DNA of 64,000 bases from Centroberyx gerrardi (lineage: Eukaryota > Chordata > Actinopteri > Beryciformes > Berycidae). The translations under genes were made by a program, and so were the position numbers. Of this stretch, positions 33,001 to 46,400 are shown piece after piece; positions within the stretch are counted from its first letter, which is position 1, and each line of letters starts with the position of its first letter. Where the stretch lies: contig NC_136000.1 of assembly GCF_048128805.1 (NCBI RefSeq), positions 21,880,946 to 21,944,945 of the forward strand, written 5' to 3'. The notes under the pieces are model-generated. The model did no database searches. It was given only the letters and a program-made list of their open reading frames with translations, and had not been told where the DNA came from.

Positions 33001-36000
33001 TCCCATCAACACATTCTCACCCAGGTGCCTGACTGGTTCCTACACTTCTGACATTTCACAGTGACATACAGTACTTCTCCAGGCTTTAATTTCTCGACTG
33101 GATTCCGGTCAGTGCTCAGTGTGATGGATGCTGATAGTGGCTGGGTTATGTGACTGTCAACATGTCATATCACTCTGTGCAGCATGGGGATTATTCCTTA
33201 CAAGACAACAAATGATATGTGAAATGACAGCGGTCTCTACAACAACATGTGTGGTCAGGTGTGTGTTGGAACTGATGAACAATACCTTGCCATAATTTCC
33301 CAGATTTATCAAGACTTATGAAGACCTAGACATTCTCAAATGAATTTGCCTACTTCAGACTTTCCAGATCTACATAGGAAGCCTGGTTTGAGAGGCCATA
33401 TACTGCATAGCATGAGACACAACCCCCCTCATTCAACATTTATCTTCTGAAATGCCAATATTTTTGATTAAACTTATGAGATGCATATTGTATCCTGAAT
33501 CCTGAAATCCTGAAACCTAACTCATATAAATAGTTTATTAGTGTAAAGCAGGCTTGTGACCAGAAGGCTGAATACCCAGACTGGCTGGGAAAACGCGGGT
33601 GGGGCTCCTCTCCCTCAGCGACTGCTGTCAAGGTGCCTTTGAGCAAAGAATTTGACCCCCGTCTGCTCCAGTGGAGCGGCTCAGTGGCCAACAGAGGAAG
33701 ACTGCGGTCACACCGGCAGCTCCCAGGTGTGAATGTTTGCAACTGTGTTAATGTGAAGCAGAGTGTTGCTCGAAAACTGCAAGAACGCTCCGTCGACTTT
33801 CCCTGGATAAATAAAAGTTGAAAAACATATAATCTCCTGTATTTCATTAGCGGTTATATTTGACAGGAAGGAGGAATGGCTCCCCGGCGTGATTTAATAA
33901 CCACAGATTGCCTGTCTGTGAAACAGCTGGAGAGTCCAGGGCCACACAGAGAGGGATCATCCATCATGGCACTGCAGTTTCTGTCTGTTTCCCTGACTCA
34001 CTGGGACTCGTTAAAGAGGCAGGGATTAATTCTTCAGCCAGACGATGGCATACCGTGTAAAATGCCTGTGTGCCTACAAATAACCCTACAAAGTTGGAAG
34101 TTTTGTGCAGGGAGGAGGTGACGGCAGTGGAGTGTGTTTCTTACCATGCCATCAGAGCGGAGGGCAGGTCTGTGTGGTTCTGGGCGGTGGGTCTGGGACT
34201 GGGACTGGGGCAGCATGACAGGCTTAGACATAACAGGGGCCATCTGACGCCTCTGGTTGGGCGGACTAGGAGCTAGTTGCTATTGGGGAAAGACCATGTT
34301 CCCATGCAACACCAGAGGATAGGTTTGTATTCAAACAGGAAGTTTACACAAGTCATCAAGTCAGGAAAATTCAAGGCAACCAGAGAGTGGTGAGATGAGA
34401 AGCAGAACCAGCAAATAAATACCCCAACGGGTTGAACCTTTTTTAGTAGAATTACACAAATTTATTCAGCTCATAATGTCGACTGTGAAAAAGAGGAAGT
34501 AAAGGAGTGTTTGCAATATTAATTGTACAGAGAGAGACTTACCAAGGCACTGCTTGAAGTAGATATACGACTGGCATGGGAAGTATTTCTCATAACCTGA
34601 ACCACAGTGAAATACAATCAACCATTCAGACCCCTGGCAGTTACAGAACGCTACAGGAATATCACTGCAACACACACACACACACACACACACTCACATT
34701 AGCTCAGAAATCACAGCATCGCTGAGATTTCAAAAGCACCCCATGCATAGCCCATAGGACTACTTCAAATATTACTTACCAAACACACACATACACACAC
34801 ACACGCATGCACACACACATATTCAAAAGAGTCAGCTCATCTCGGAGGCTCAACTCTGTTCTTGCTTTCATCAGCATGCAACATTATCAAATAAAACTCC
34901 CACATCTCATCCCACTACAAACCACACACCATGCAATACTACACTCAATGTAACAAATCACAGAGCTACTAGAAAACAGCGATAACCACTAACTACATCT
35001 CTGAATGCATTTCCCTCTGGTAGAAAAGAATTGGAAATCAATGACCGCACCATTCGGTCACTATTTCTGCGTATTGTTCTGCCTTCATGTATAAAACATT
35101 CCATGTCCAATACATAAACCAGAACATGCCTATAAACTCATGTATTAAAAGCCCTACAGCATCGAAAATACATAAACTTCTCCATGCCCTCTCCATGTTT
35201 TTATTAAATTGCTGATGCAACTTTTCTTTGTGGACTGACTCCACAAAAAAAAGATCACTGCCATCTATCAATCAAGCCACTCAGATCTGTGATGTGTCAA
35301 CTGAGGGAAAAGACCAAAAGGAAAGCAGGCATTCAGAAGTCAAGCCAGTCCAACGCATCATTTCTGTCACACAGGAAGCTCCAACCTTGGGGCTGGAGGG
35401 GTAGGACATCTCGCTGGTGTTGGAGGAGTAAATCCCGCCCCTCGGGAGATAGCCGCCCGCCTCCCACTCGCTCCTGTGCTCCGGGGGACTGGGAGGGTGC
35501 TGCAGGTGGTGATGATGCTGGCGGTACCCACCAGGCAGGGTGCCCATCCTCTCTTCGGGGTGCTGCTGAGGTGGAGGCGGAGGGGGAGGGGGAGGCGGGG
35601 GAGGAGGCGGCGGCGGCGGAGGGGGAGGCCGGGGTGCGGGCTGCGGGGAGGAAGGGGGCCAAGACGACTGAGGTGGAGGTGGATAGTGGTAGGAAGAGGG
35701 GGGAGGAGGAGGGGGCTGGGGAGGCGGAGGCTGGGGCTGGGGCGGGTGATGCTGCGGGTGATGCTGCGGGTGAGGCTGCGGGTGAGGCCTGCGCCCCCTG
35801 GAGTTCAGGGTGGATGAGGACGAGGGGGGCATCCTGGCGGCGGGCGGAGAGGGGGGGCGGCGCTGCGGGGAGGGCCGAGGGGGGGGAGGGGAGTAGTCGG
35901 GGATAGTGGGGTGCAGCTTGGGCGAGGGTGGAGGGAGAGGCAGCGGGGGTGGGGGATGGCTGGTGCTGGGCTGGGTGGGGGCCAGTCTCTTCAGAGGGCC

Positions 36001-39000
36001 CCGCAGGCTCTGGTCCACCTGGTCCAGGTTGATGTCGTCCAGGTCAGTGGTGGCCAGGTGGAGGCCGCCGGGGAAACGCTTCACCTTGGGCTCAGAGGCA
36101 GGAGAGCGCGGCGGGGAAAGCTTAAAGCCACAGTGAAATGAAAAATGATTTTTCCACCTTGTTAGCTACTTCTCCTATTAGCCCATTTAACAGGAAATAC
36201 CAAAAAATGGACAACACATTTACTTCCTTATACTTTTATATCAAAATCCCATTGCTTTTACTTAATCCCACTGCTTATCTTTAGCAGTGACCAGTAGGCG
36301 TACATAAAAATTCCAACTAATAATCATATAAAACGTGCAACTTAACAACTTCCAAAGTAAAATGAGTGGCAACATGGCACAGCGGTGCATTTTTGGGCGT
36401 TCACCCCTGTTTCTTTTTACTTTTCCTAAGACAGAATGGTTGGAATCCCGATAGCAGGGACTGCAGGGATTCATTTTGAAGAATCACAAATTTTTGACAG
36501 CTAAAGATTTCACGCAAAGCATTTTTGAACTTTTGAACACTATTTAACAGTCCCTTGCCGCATAATGTCCCACAACAACATCTTGTTCCCACCAGAAACA
36601 TGTTGAATTACGGAAGCAAGACACTGTTAAAATGTCGATTCCTTGTGACTTTAAGGACACCATTTGCCTCTCAGGACTCAGCACCTTTTTAATGTAGGCC
36701 TGCAGTTATTCTACAGAAAGCTTGTTGTAATTATATGCTATTACAGCACTATTCATCTATATAAGACTCACTACTTGTTAAAAAATTGCAAAAATAGAAA
36801 ACTTATAGGTGGCCTACAGTATAACATATAACATTATATGGAAAGATAGCACGTCACTGAAGAGATGTCAACGCAGAGAGAGGTTTTGACAGAGGAGGTT
36901 TGTCTTTGTACCTCCGGGGATTCAGTCTCCACACAGGAGATCTGCTCCAGCCGAGTCTGACAAAGACGCTCCACCCAGTGCTGCACTTTCTCCGACTCCT
37001 CTAGGTCCTCTCTCTCCGTCTCTGAAACCTGGCACAGATGCAGAGCCACGCGGGGTCAGAGGTCACGACGGCTGAGACGCACAAGGAATCAGTCACTCAT
37101 GCTCAAGTGCTCAGAACTATTAGTACATCGCTCACAGCCATACAACAAGGTTGCAAGTAGTAGTCAAAGCCACAACTGGAAAACCTGCCAGCCAAGTTAA
37201 CCTCACTTAGGTTGCCATGGCAATACATCATAAAAATCAATTGGTTTAACTTGCCTTGACACCTGATTCAATATTGAACAGAAAATCCATTCCCCACTTT
37301 AGTATCTAATCTCGTTAAACCCTTCTGTCGTACCTCCTGGACCAGCCTACTGATTTTCAGTTGCTTCTCTCGTTCGTACATCTCTTCTTTCTCCTTGGCC
37401 AGTTTCAGCTCAAACTCCATCTCCTTCTTGTTTTTCCTCTGCTCCTGGAGTGTGTCTGTGTTGGAGACTTTCTTCTTTTTCTTCTTCTTCTCTCCTTTCT
37501 GAGGTGTCATCAGTCCATGCATCACCAAATCATTATAAAAAGCAGGGGACAGACAACTGCAGCACTCCAAACCACTCAACATGACATGCAAGGATACCTA
37601 ATGACACCATATATGAGTATGCAGAGGGACATCTGCATCACCAATAAGACTGATAAGGCAGCAAACAACTTGAATTTTTCATCAATAACTCCATAAAGGA
37701 AAGCTCTATTCTGAAATATGTAATAACCACATTGCCATGATGACATGGAACCAATTAAGACACATAGAAATGTTAAAACTTTTCTTTGCAGCTACACTCA
37801 CAGCACACTGAACTCGGGCAACTGAAAATACCTTGCGGAGTGTTGGCAGCTTCCCCTCATATCGATAAAACCAGCCAAACGCTAAGGAGGAAGATGTACA
37901 CAGATCAAGGTCACAACCATGTTAAATTAAACCCAATCACTGTATCCAGTTTTGGAAAGTGGAACACGATGCTAAAGAGCCACAACACACTCAACAGCAC
38001 ACAAAGAGGAAATACAAAGAAACGGTTTGAGCCTGTTCTATTCAAGCCATCTTGTCAGTCTCTGGAAACAGCAGATGCAGCAGAATTTAAAGCTAAAATA
38101 TGCCACTTTCTTTTTTAAGTTATGCAAAAAAGCATCTTCCAACAGCTGGATCCCGGTTGTCAGTGTCAGTTTCTTCATTTTCAGCGGTGTCTAGCAACAT
38201 TTAAGGCTAAATGGTGGAACTGAAGCAGAAAAAGCTTCCTCCAATGGTTAAATTTTTGGTTGTCAAAGGAAATCTAGACGGTTGTGTGTATGCGCTGGTT
38301 TGCATGAACAGCTTCCTACAACATCTGTAATGATGAACTGCGAGGCTCCGGACTCACTTCACTGCCCTGCTCTTCCTCCTCATCCTCCTCTGGGAAGAAG
38401 CTGGCTCCATTGGCTTAGAGGAGAGGGTGTAAAGTGGTGGCAGCACGGCACACAGGAGGGAAGGAAGAAGAGACAGAGGACCATGCAAGAGAAAGGAAGA
38501 GGGGAAACAGGGTGAAAACACAGGCAAAGAGGATAGAACTGAGCTACCATGCCATCGATCAGGTTGATCATTTCAGTATCCACTACTATATTAGTTATAT
38601 TAAATAGACTGTATATGTGCTAGACATATTCCTAATATGCACTGTATAGGGGGGACACAGAATTTCCATTGTTTTTTGCTTACTGTAGCAAATGATGATT
38701 TGTATTGGGCGCAGCACAGCGTTCATTGTAATTACTGTGTCATTTGCATAGACTGTAATAATAGGGTCATGTTGATATGTCAGTAGGTCGGGTGATTGTA
38801 GTGGGGGTGGGGGTCTTTCTTATCTTTTATTATTGTGTTTTATATCTGTCTTTCTGTCTATCTATTGTAAGCAGGGGGGGTTCACCAAAAGAGATAGAGC
38901 ACTGTCATTTCTACAAATCAGAACTCTATGGTATCAGAAGTAAGAAAGACCACACAATCGCTATACAGTAGATGGAGGATCCATGCATTTCAGTAAGACA

Positions 39001-42000
39001 GGTAGATTCTGTCTAGTGTTCTTACGAGAGCTCTTGGACTTGGGGGTCGGGGTGGTTTTTATCTCAGGCGGGGCAGGAGAAGGGCTCTTTGGGCGTCTGG
39101 GGCTCTTGGGGCTTTTGGGGCTCTTGGGCCGGTCTCTGGTTCCCCAGTCCTCCTCCCACTCTCTGTTGTGCTTTCTCTCCGCAGCCTCAATCCTACAGAG
39201 CAAAGAGAGAGAGAGAGAGAGAGAAAGAATATACTAAGATGCCCAGTTTGTTAATGTTAGAACTTTGCGGGGTTGGTACGTAACATGTTCTTTATACGTG
39301 CTGCACACATTTTGGGTGTATTTAGCAGAATAATCAATGAAGACACAAGATACGTTGAAAACATACTTCTCCATCTCCTTCCGATAGCGCTCCTCTTCCT
39401 CAGCAGCTTTCTGAGAAATCTCCATCTTTCTCCTGTTAAAAACATGAGCAAACACACAGGCCTCAACATAAAACCCACAAGTCTGTTCATACGACACAGT
39501 GTATAAATATGTATGACTTAAGTCCAATTTATGCCTGAGATATGGATGGAGACGTACTGTCAACCCTGGAACACATGACATGCAGCCCCATTATTCTGAC
39601 ATGAAAGCACCAAGAAAACTAAGTGTGCATTCTGAATTTCCAAAAAACACATTGCGGAGAAAAATGTGCAAATGATTGGCAAAACTGAATATAAATTAAT
39701 CTAAATAGTGACTCTAACTAGCAAGCAACATATGCTGAGATCCTTCGTGTTTATCGTCAGATGAAAAATAGCTGCTGCTCCTGTTCACTTTCTCTGCGCA
39801 TGCAAAGAGATCTATTCATGAGGCATTAGCTCGGACTATTGTCAAATGTCAAATGTCAAATGTTAGCATCAGTAATGTTATCTAACACATTCCATTACTC
39901 CTTTAACTTCAGCCACAGATCTTTACTCGTTCTGTACAGCATTGCACCTCAACATCTGGCTCTCCATTCTGTCCTGTTCTGGTCCAGCTCCCAGGTTGAA
40001 TAGGTATTGATCCCTATGTGGTACAGAGGCGAGCTTGACCTGGCAAGATGGCTGAACAGGAGGCGATGAGAGGCTCTAATTCAGGTGAAAACAGCGGCTT
40101 GCCCAGCACTCTGTTTTATTGTTGTGTTGGGCATGCAATCCTGATGAGGTGTTTGAAGTTGAGGTGACAGTTCAGAGAGCCTGTCCATGGGTTACAGGGG
40201 CTTCTTTTTATTCTCTTGTCTTTCCAGTTAGTAATCTGAGGGTGAGGATGCAGTAGGTGGTGGGGCAGCCAGAGGCGAAGCCACTTTGCTCCCAGCATTT
40301 TTTGTATGTGTGCAAGAAGTATGTGAGTGAAAACCTCATATATATCCACTGCACTCGCTCATTAGTTGTAAATAGAAATGCTATTATTATCACCGTTGGC
40401 ATCTGGAAGGGGGACATGTCTTCAAATAAATGCCATTTCAAAAATTGGACTAAACTACAGTATGTGCAATCCAGACATTTCCCTACAGGCAACTCACTGT
40501 GCTACAAGACAGATCGTATGACTCCATACATCATACAACTATCTTCCAAAGATAGTGGAAGATGCACAACACACAGGGTTCATTTTGAGAAGAGGACAGT
40601 TGAGTTTTCTGCTGTTCACTCACATCCTCTCCTTCTCCTGCTGCTCTTTGACGATTTTGTTGGTCTCCAGCGCCACCCGCTTCTGCTGCATCAGCTCCTG
40701 CCTGTCCAGCTCCCTGCGGGCCTCCACAGCGAGACGCTCCTCGTCCGTCATGAACAGCTCGCTGCCCTGAGGGAGGACAGGCAGGCAGGCAGAGGGTCAG
40801 AGAGACAATAAGAAACCTGTATGTCTGTAGTATACAAGCAAGCTATCCATAGTGTATAATAGAGCCAAACAATTAATCTAAAAAAAAATATTGCAATATG
40901 AACTTCTGCAATTTCCAAATTGCAGAGGCTGCAATTAATTACTTAAGAGAGGGGCATCCAAAATGGATTTCTAAACAAGGTGTTTTAGACCTCCGGGTAA
41001 TCTTTGGTCCATGAATCAAGTACAATATTGGTGAAAACCTTGCATTATAAAAACTTAGTAAATCCTGCACACTGACATTTTTTTTTTTTTTAAATCACTT
41101 TTCTTTAAACAATTTTAAAGTTCTAAAACAATTATGACAAGAAAAACGTATGAATCACAGTTTAAATCGCAATTGCAATATTCTGTCAATATTCTGCAAT
41201 ATTCTGTCAGTATTCTGTCAATATTCTGCAATATTCTGTCAATATTCTGCAATATTCTGGCAATATTCTGGCAATATTCTGCAATATTCTGTCAAATAAT
41301 CGCAATTAGATTTTTTGTCAGCATCGTTCAGCCCTGGTGTATAATGGATAGTTATGGGGATGTTAGCATAATGCCATGGTCAGATATGAAAAAGTGTACA
41401 GTGTATACTAGAAATACTATAATGTATACATTCATAATTATTTGTGTTTGCATAGATCTGTATTAATAGAGCTGTCGGACACAGCAAATAATATTTATTA
41501 CAGGATTCAGATTTTGCTTTTATGTCACCAATCATTTTGTGACTTGCCAATTACTCTTATAAACTCTTCAATTTCAATAACTCATAATGGTAGAATGTAT
41601 GTGGCAACAGGCAGACACACGCGTATGTGCACACACACACACACACTCACAGAAATGCTTTAGACAGCCACCCCGGGAAATAGTAAATGAGATGAGATTG
41701 CTTGTCTGAATTACACAGGCCGAGTCACTGAGGCCCGAGGCAAGCAACCTGGCAAATGACTTGACTCATGATAAATGTCACTTGGTCAGACAGCCAGACA
41801 GGCGCCGTCTAGGTAATGTGACGTCTCAAAAAGGTAATGACACATCAGTCTGAGTGTAGAGGAATGTTAAGTGGAGAAGACATACGTTTGTTTTTTCAGG
41901 TCCTTAATGGATGATCCCTTAACGGTTTTTACTCTCTGAGTGAAATAAATGTCCCCTTGAGTAGCTTCAAAGTTAAATAAACAGGTTTTATTAGTATCCT

Positions 42001-43344
42001 ATAATGCTTTCTATAAGGATATGCATGACAATAGTGAGAGACATTTTCAAGCCATTTTATCTGTACACTATTTTTTTGGCCATTGCCACTATGCCACTAT
42101 TATAAAGCGGGACGTCGTTAAGACCTTTGCTATCCACATTACTTTGTTAATTATTACAACATATTTAATATCTTCAGAAACCTGGGAGTCTCTAGTTGAC
42201 TTTATATTTGAGCACTGTACGTGCGAGAAAAGACTGGCCATGCTAACTTTATTCAGTATTGTTAAAGTTTAAAGGGTTGAGAAATGTTTCACATCCAGTT
42301 GTAATCATCTGTATCTCAGCAGTACATGATGTATTTCTGTAGATTTTGCATCTCCAAGTGAATTCAAGAAAACTCCTGCTCAAAGCAAAAGTGTTAAATG
42401 AAGTGAGCTGCATAAGAGAGAGTTTTACAGATAACAATATAGATTAAGTTGCTCCGGCTCCATGGAAATATGTAGACGATGCAGAGTTTTACTTACAGCG
42501 CCAGTCAGAACAGTAATGGTCAGACTCCTGCTGCTCTTCAGGACTCTCACAGCCTGGGAACGCATTGACAGAAAATTGGTCAGATACATTATATATCAGA
42601 TAATCATTTCATGAGTAAAGTAAGGGGAAATATGGTCGTAGTCTCTTAGAAAGACAGTGCTCCATAGTAGGCACACTGAAGCCACATAAGGGAAAAGAGG
42701 CTTGTGTGAAGTATATTTTGTATGTATTTAATGAGGGTGGGAAATTATCACCAGCTCCAGACAAATACTGCTTAATTTGGGCTTTGTTTTCTCCATCAGT
42801 GACTTTGGCGGATAACCAACCATCCTTGGAGGGCTATTTTCTATTGTAAAACCAATTTGGCTGGTAAAATGCTAATTTGGCTCTCGTCCTGCAGCTAAAG
42901 ATGGTACATGGTGCTGTAAGGCGCTTTGGATAAAAAGACAGGAGAGTTGATAAAAAGGTAAATTTCCTCCATGTAAACAAAATTCACCTCTTTGTGGTCC
43001 AGATTGGTGAATTCAACCCCGTTCACCTCCACAATCTGGTCTCCAGCCTACAAAATTGGGATATGACTTAGAAACGGTTTACAGTAAAATGGGTATTTGA
43101 GTCTCAAAGGTTCATAGAGTCATTCGGGTCATTTTGAGCGCCTCACCTGTAGTCCAACTTCTGCAGAAAGGGAGCCTGGCTTGACGTTGCTGATGTAGAT
43201 GCCAGGTTTCTGGGTTGGACCACTGGAGATGCTGATGCCCATTCCCTTGGTTCCCACCAGGCTGAGGAACACCTTCTTCTCCTTGATCTCCTTCCCTCCG
43301 ATGGACGCCAGGCCCGCCACACTGCTCTTCTTCTCCTGGGGCAG

Positions 43345-43406
<62 letters not shown>

Positions 43407-46400
43407 GAGAGAGAAAAACAAAGAAACAAAGAAACAAAGAAAGAAACAAAGAAAGACAGGCAGACAGAAGAAACGACAGACAGAAATTCAGAATCCAATG
43501 ATATAAAATTGCTTTTCAACTGCTGAAATAAAAAAAAAAAACTGTCTCTCACCCCTGACTCGGACACAAACTGGTCCACAAACTGCCACTTGAGGGGTTC
43601 ATCTGATGAGCTGGAGAAAAGAGGAAAGAGAATGAGAACATTGTGAACTCTGTACAGCAAAACCACCTCAGTACACTGCTGCCAACTTGACAGTTACTCA
43701 AGACAAACAATATTCCACACAACAGCAAAGAAACTAATTACAGCTATAGTAACAGATACATTATCCTACCTTTTCACTGGGATCATCCCCACATCTGCAC
43801 AGACAAACAACAAAGACATACATTAAATAAAATCAAATAAATAATGCCATAAATGTTTAAGAATATTCAGTATAATGACCATAAATCATGTTACTGAGCT
43901 TGTGGTTGACATACGCCTGATTTTGAGTGACACGGTCTTCTTGGTCTTGATGAGATTGATGACTTCCTCGTGGATACAGGAGGAGATGGAGTATCCGTTG
44001 ATGCGCACAATCTCATCGCCAACCTGCAAATCAACAGAAGGCAATCTGCAAAAGAGGCTGAGGATTGTGGATGACATTCAATTTCAATGTATTGATCCAG
44101 ATGGCAGATGCGGTGATTGCTGGCCCACTAACTTACATTCCTGTCTGTTGAATAAACCAACCACTACATGATCTACATTTACAGTTACATTTTGACATTT
44201 AAGGTCTTATCCAGAATGACTTACAGTGAGTAAAACAATAGTATAAGCTTAAATGCCTCGATCTCCAAAATCACAAACAGGGTTGGGTAATAACGGAATA
44301 ATTGTAACGGCGTTACATATTCTAAATACAAAGAAAAAGTATCTGTATTTCATCATGTTACCTAAAAAATAATGTATTCTGATTACAGATACTTGTGTTC
44401 TGGGAATTAAAGTGACAGCAATTTATATAGTAGCAGGTTTTCTGCATCTATTAAATGCGGCACAGAAGAAAATTTGTGTTTGTATGCAAACCTGAAATAA
44501 ATTTCCTGAACTTTGTAATTTTTCACTTCTTTTTTTTAACTTGTAACTTTAATGGAATACATTTTTAACGTTACCTATCTAACCCTGATCAAGAGCAGCC
44601 AATAGTAAGGAGTGCGAGGGTGACGGCCATACTGCTGTGACTGTACAATGGTCTAGGAAAATAGATCAATTAAGAGCTAATGAGAGGGATAGAAAGGAGA
44701 AAATGAACCCATTTACTAAGAGTAAAGTTTGCCGTTGTAGGTTGACTGTGTTCCTCTGGGTTATGTCCAGATTTCAGACAGGAGATCTCACTCACTTAAG
44801 ATGTCACTATAAAGCCTACTGTAAGTCTGACACAGCTGTCGCAATATGAAAGGACTCAGAGCTGAGGCCAACAGCAGACAGGGCCATTAGTTCTAAAGGG
44901 ATCCAAAGGGGATATTAGCTTTCCTTTACTTGATGTCCATCAGGCTGAAACTGGACCATCACTGACAGATGTTCATGTTCAAGTTTAAAACATGGTTCTT
45001 TACCCCATCTGGTGGATCCTGGTATTATCACTACCATCTGAGAGACTGTTGAGAGTGAAACTAGATAGCCACAGAAAGTCATTAATGTAATCTGACTGAC
45101 CCCATAGCCACTGTGGTGAACCTGCATAATAACTGCATTATTACAATGTACTAATGAACTAATGGGTGCCAAGTAACTGATAAGTAATGCATTGCAAATT
45201 ATGAGACACGTTATTATTAGTATCTTTTTTAGAAATACTACTACAACTACCACTACCACAACTCCTGCTACTACTACTAACAACAATAAAAATAGCAATA
45301 ATAATTTTATTTATATAGAACTTACCTAAAAGCAGAGTTTACAAAGCGCTTTACAAAAACGCACAGTAAAATAATAACATAAAGGACATAAAAAGGAGGT
45401 AAAAACCATCACAAATCATTTCTCTACACATACACACCTGAAGGCCGACGTTCCCGGCCTGGCCGTCTTTAACGATCTGTGATATGAAGAGACCGCAGCC
45501 AAACTCCAGCCCGCCTCGGACGCTCAGACCCAGTCCATCAGGGTGCGTTCGATCCAAACGCACCTCTTTCAGCTTCCTGCAGAGTCAGGAGAGAGGGGGA
45601 GAAATATAAAATGGAGTGACAGCAGGTGTGTGAGGCAGGTAGGAGTTAGAAAAGGAAAAGGAGGAAGGTTTGTCAAGAAAACATAGGGAGAATACAGAAG
45701 AGCATGAGAGATGCTACTATCAAAACTCATCAAAGGAACTTTTGAATTGAGGTACATTAAAGTTACTACATGTTATGGTACAATTAAATTCTCTGTACGC
45801 ACCAGAGCCGGGACATCAGTCTGCCGCTGTACTCACCGTGACCTCTTGGGGGTCAGCAGGTCGTACTCCACCTGGTGTTTGAGGGGGATCAGGGGTCGGA
45901 TGGCGTCAAACAGGGGCAAGCGCTTCGGGTCATTGATTACCAGCTTCAGGTCCCCAACCAGCACCGGCAAATCCATGGACCTGAGAGGGAGAGGGGGGGT
46001 AATAATCGTAAACTTCTCAGAAAAGGAACGCTAATCCAGATTCAGCTCTACCTTCCAGGTGAATACAAACGTAATCATGAAATGGTCAAGACCCATGATG
46101 TTCAGACCCAAACAAGAAAAAGGACAGTCACAAGTAAGGTTAGATCAATATCTTGGTTTACCAAAATATCAGGCTGAGATATCGCCCAATCAATGTCCTC
46201 CACCTTTGCTATGATGGAGGTTCCTCCTTCACCACAGCTACATAAAAACAGTCGGTAAAATCTCTTCTTTGGACATTTTATTCACTCATTCGATTGTTCA
46301 ATAATGTTTTTGTAAATTAGGCACATTTTTCATTTAAAGGCTTGATCTATCCCAAAGTTTCCCCTGCCATTGAATAGGTGCATTGGAGAGTTTTACTGTC

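Noticed and set aside
35289-35906. Plus-strand open frame of 205 codons, Gly/Arg/Glu-rich
   Set aside because: Antisense to the proline-rich ush1c exon. It is open only because the coding strand is C-rich and stop-poor. There is no family similarity and no splice logic.
41134-41466. Plus-strand frame with repeated [13 protein letters not shown] peptide
   Set aside because: Caused by the 11-12-bp tandem array inside the hAT-like element.
43112-43666. Minus-strand frames rich in Ser-Leu repeats
   Set aside because: They read through the CT microsatellite and cross real intron/exon borders of ush1c. Only 43147-43335 and 43553-43610 are coding.
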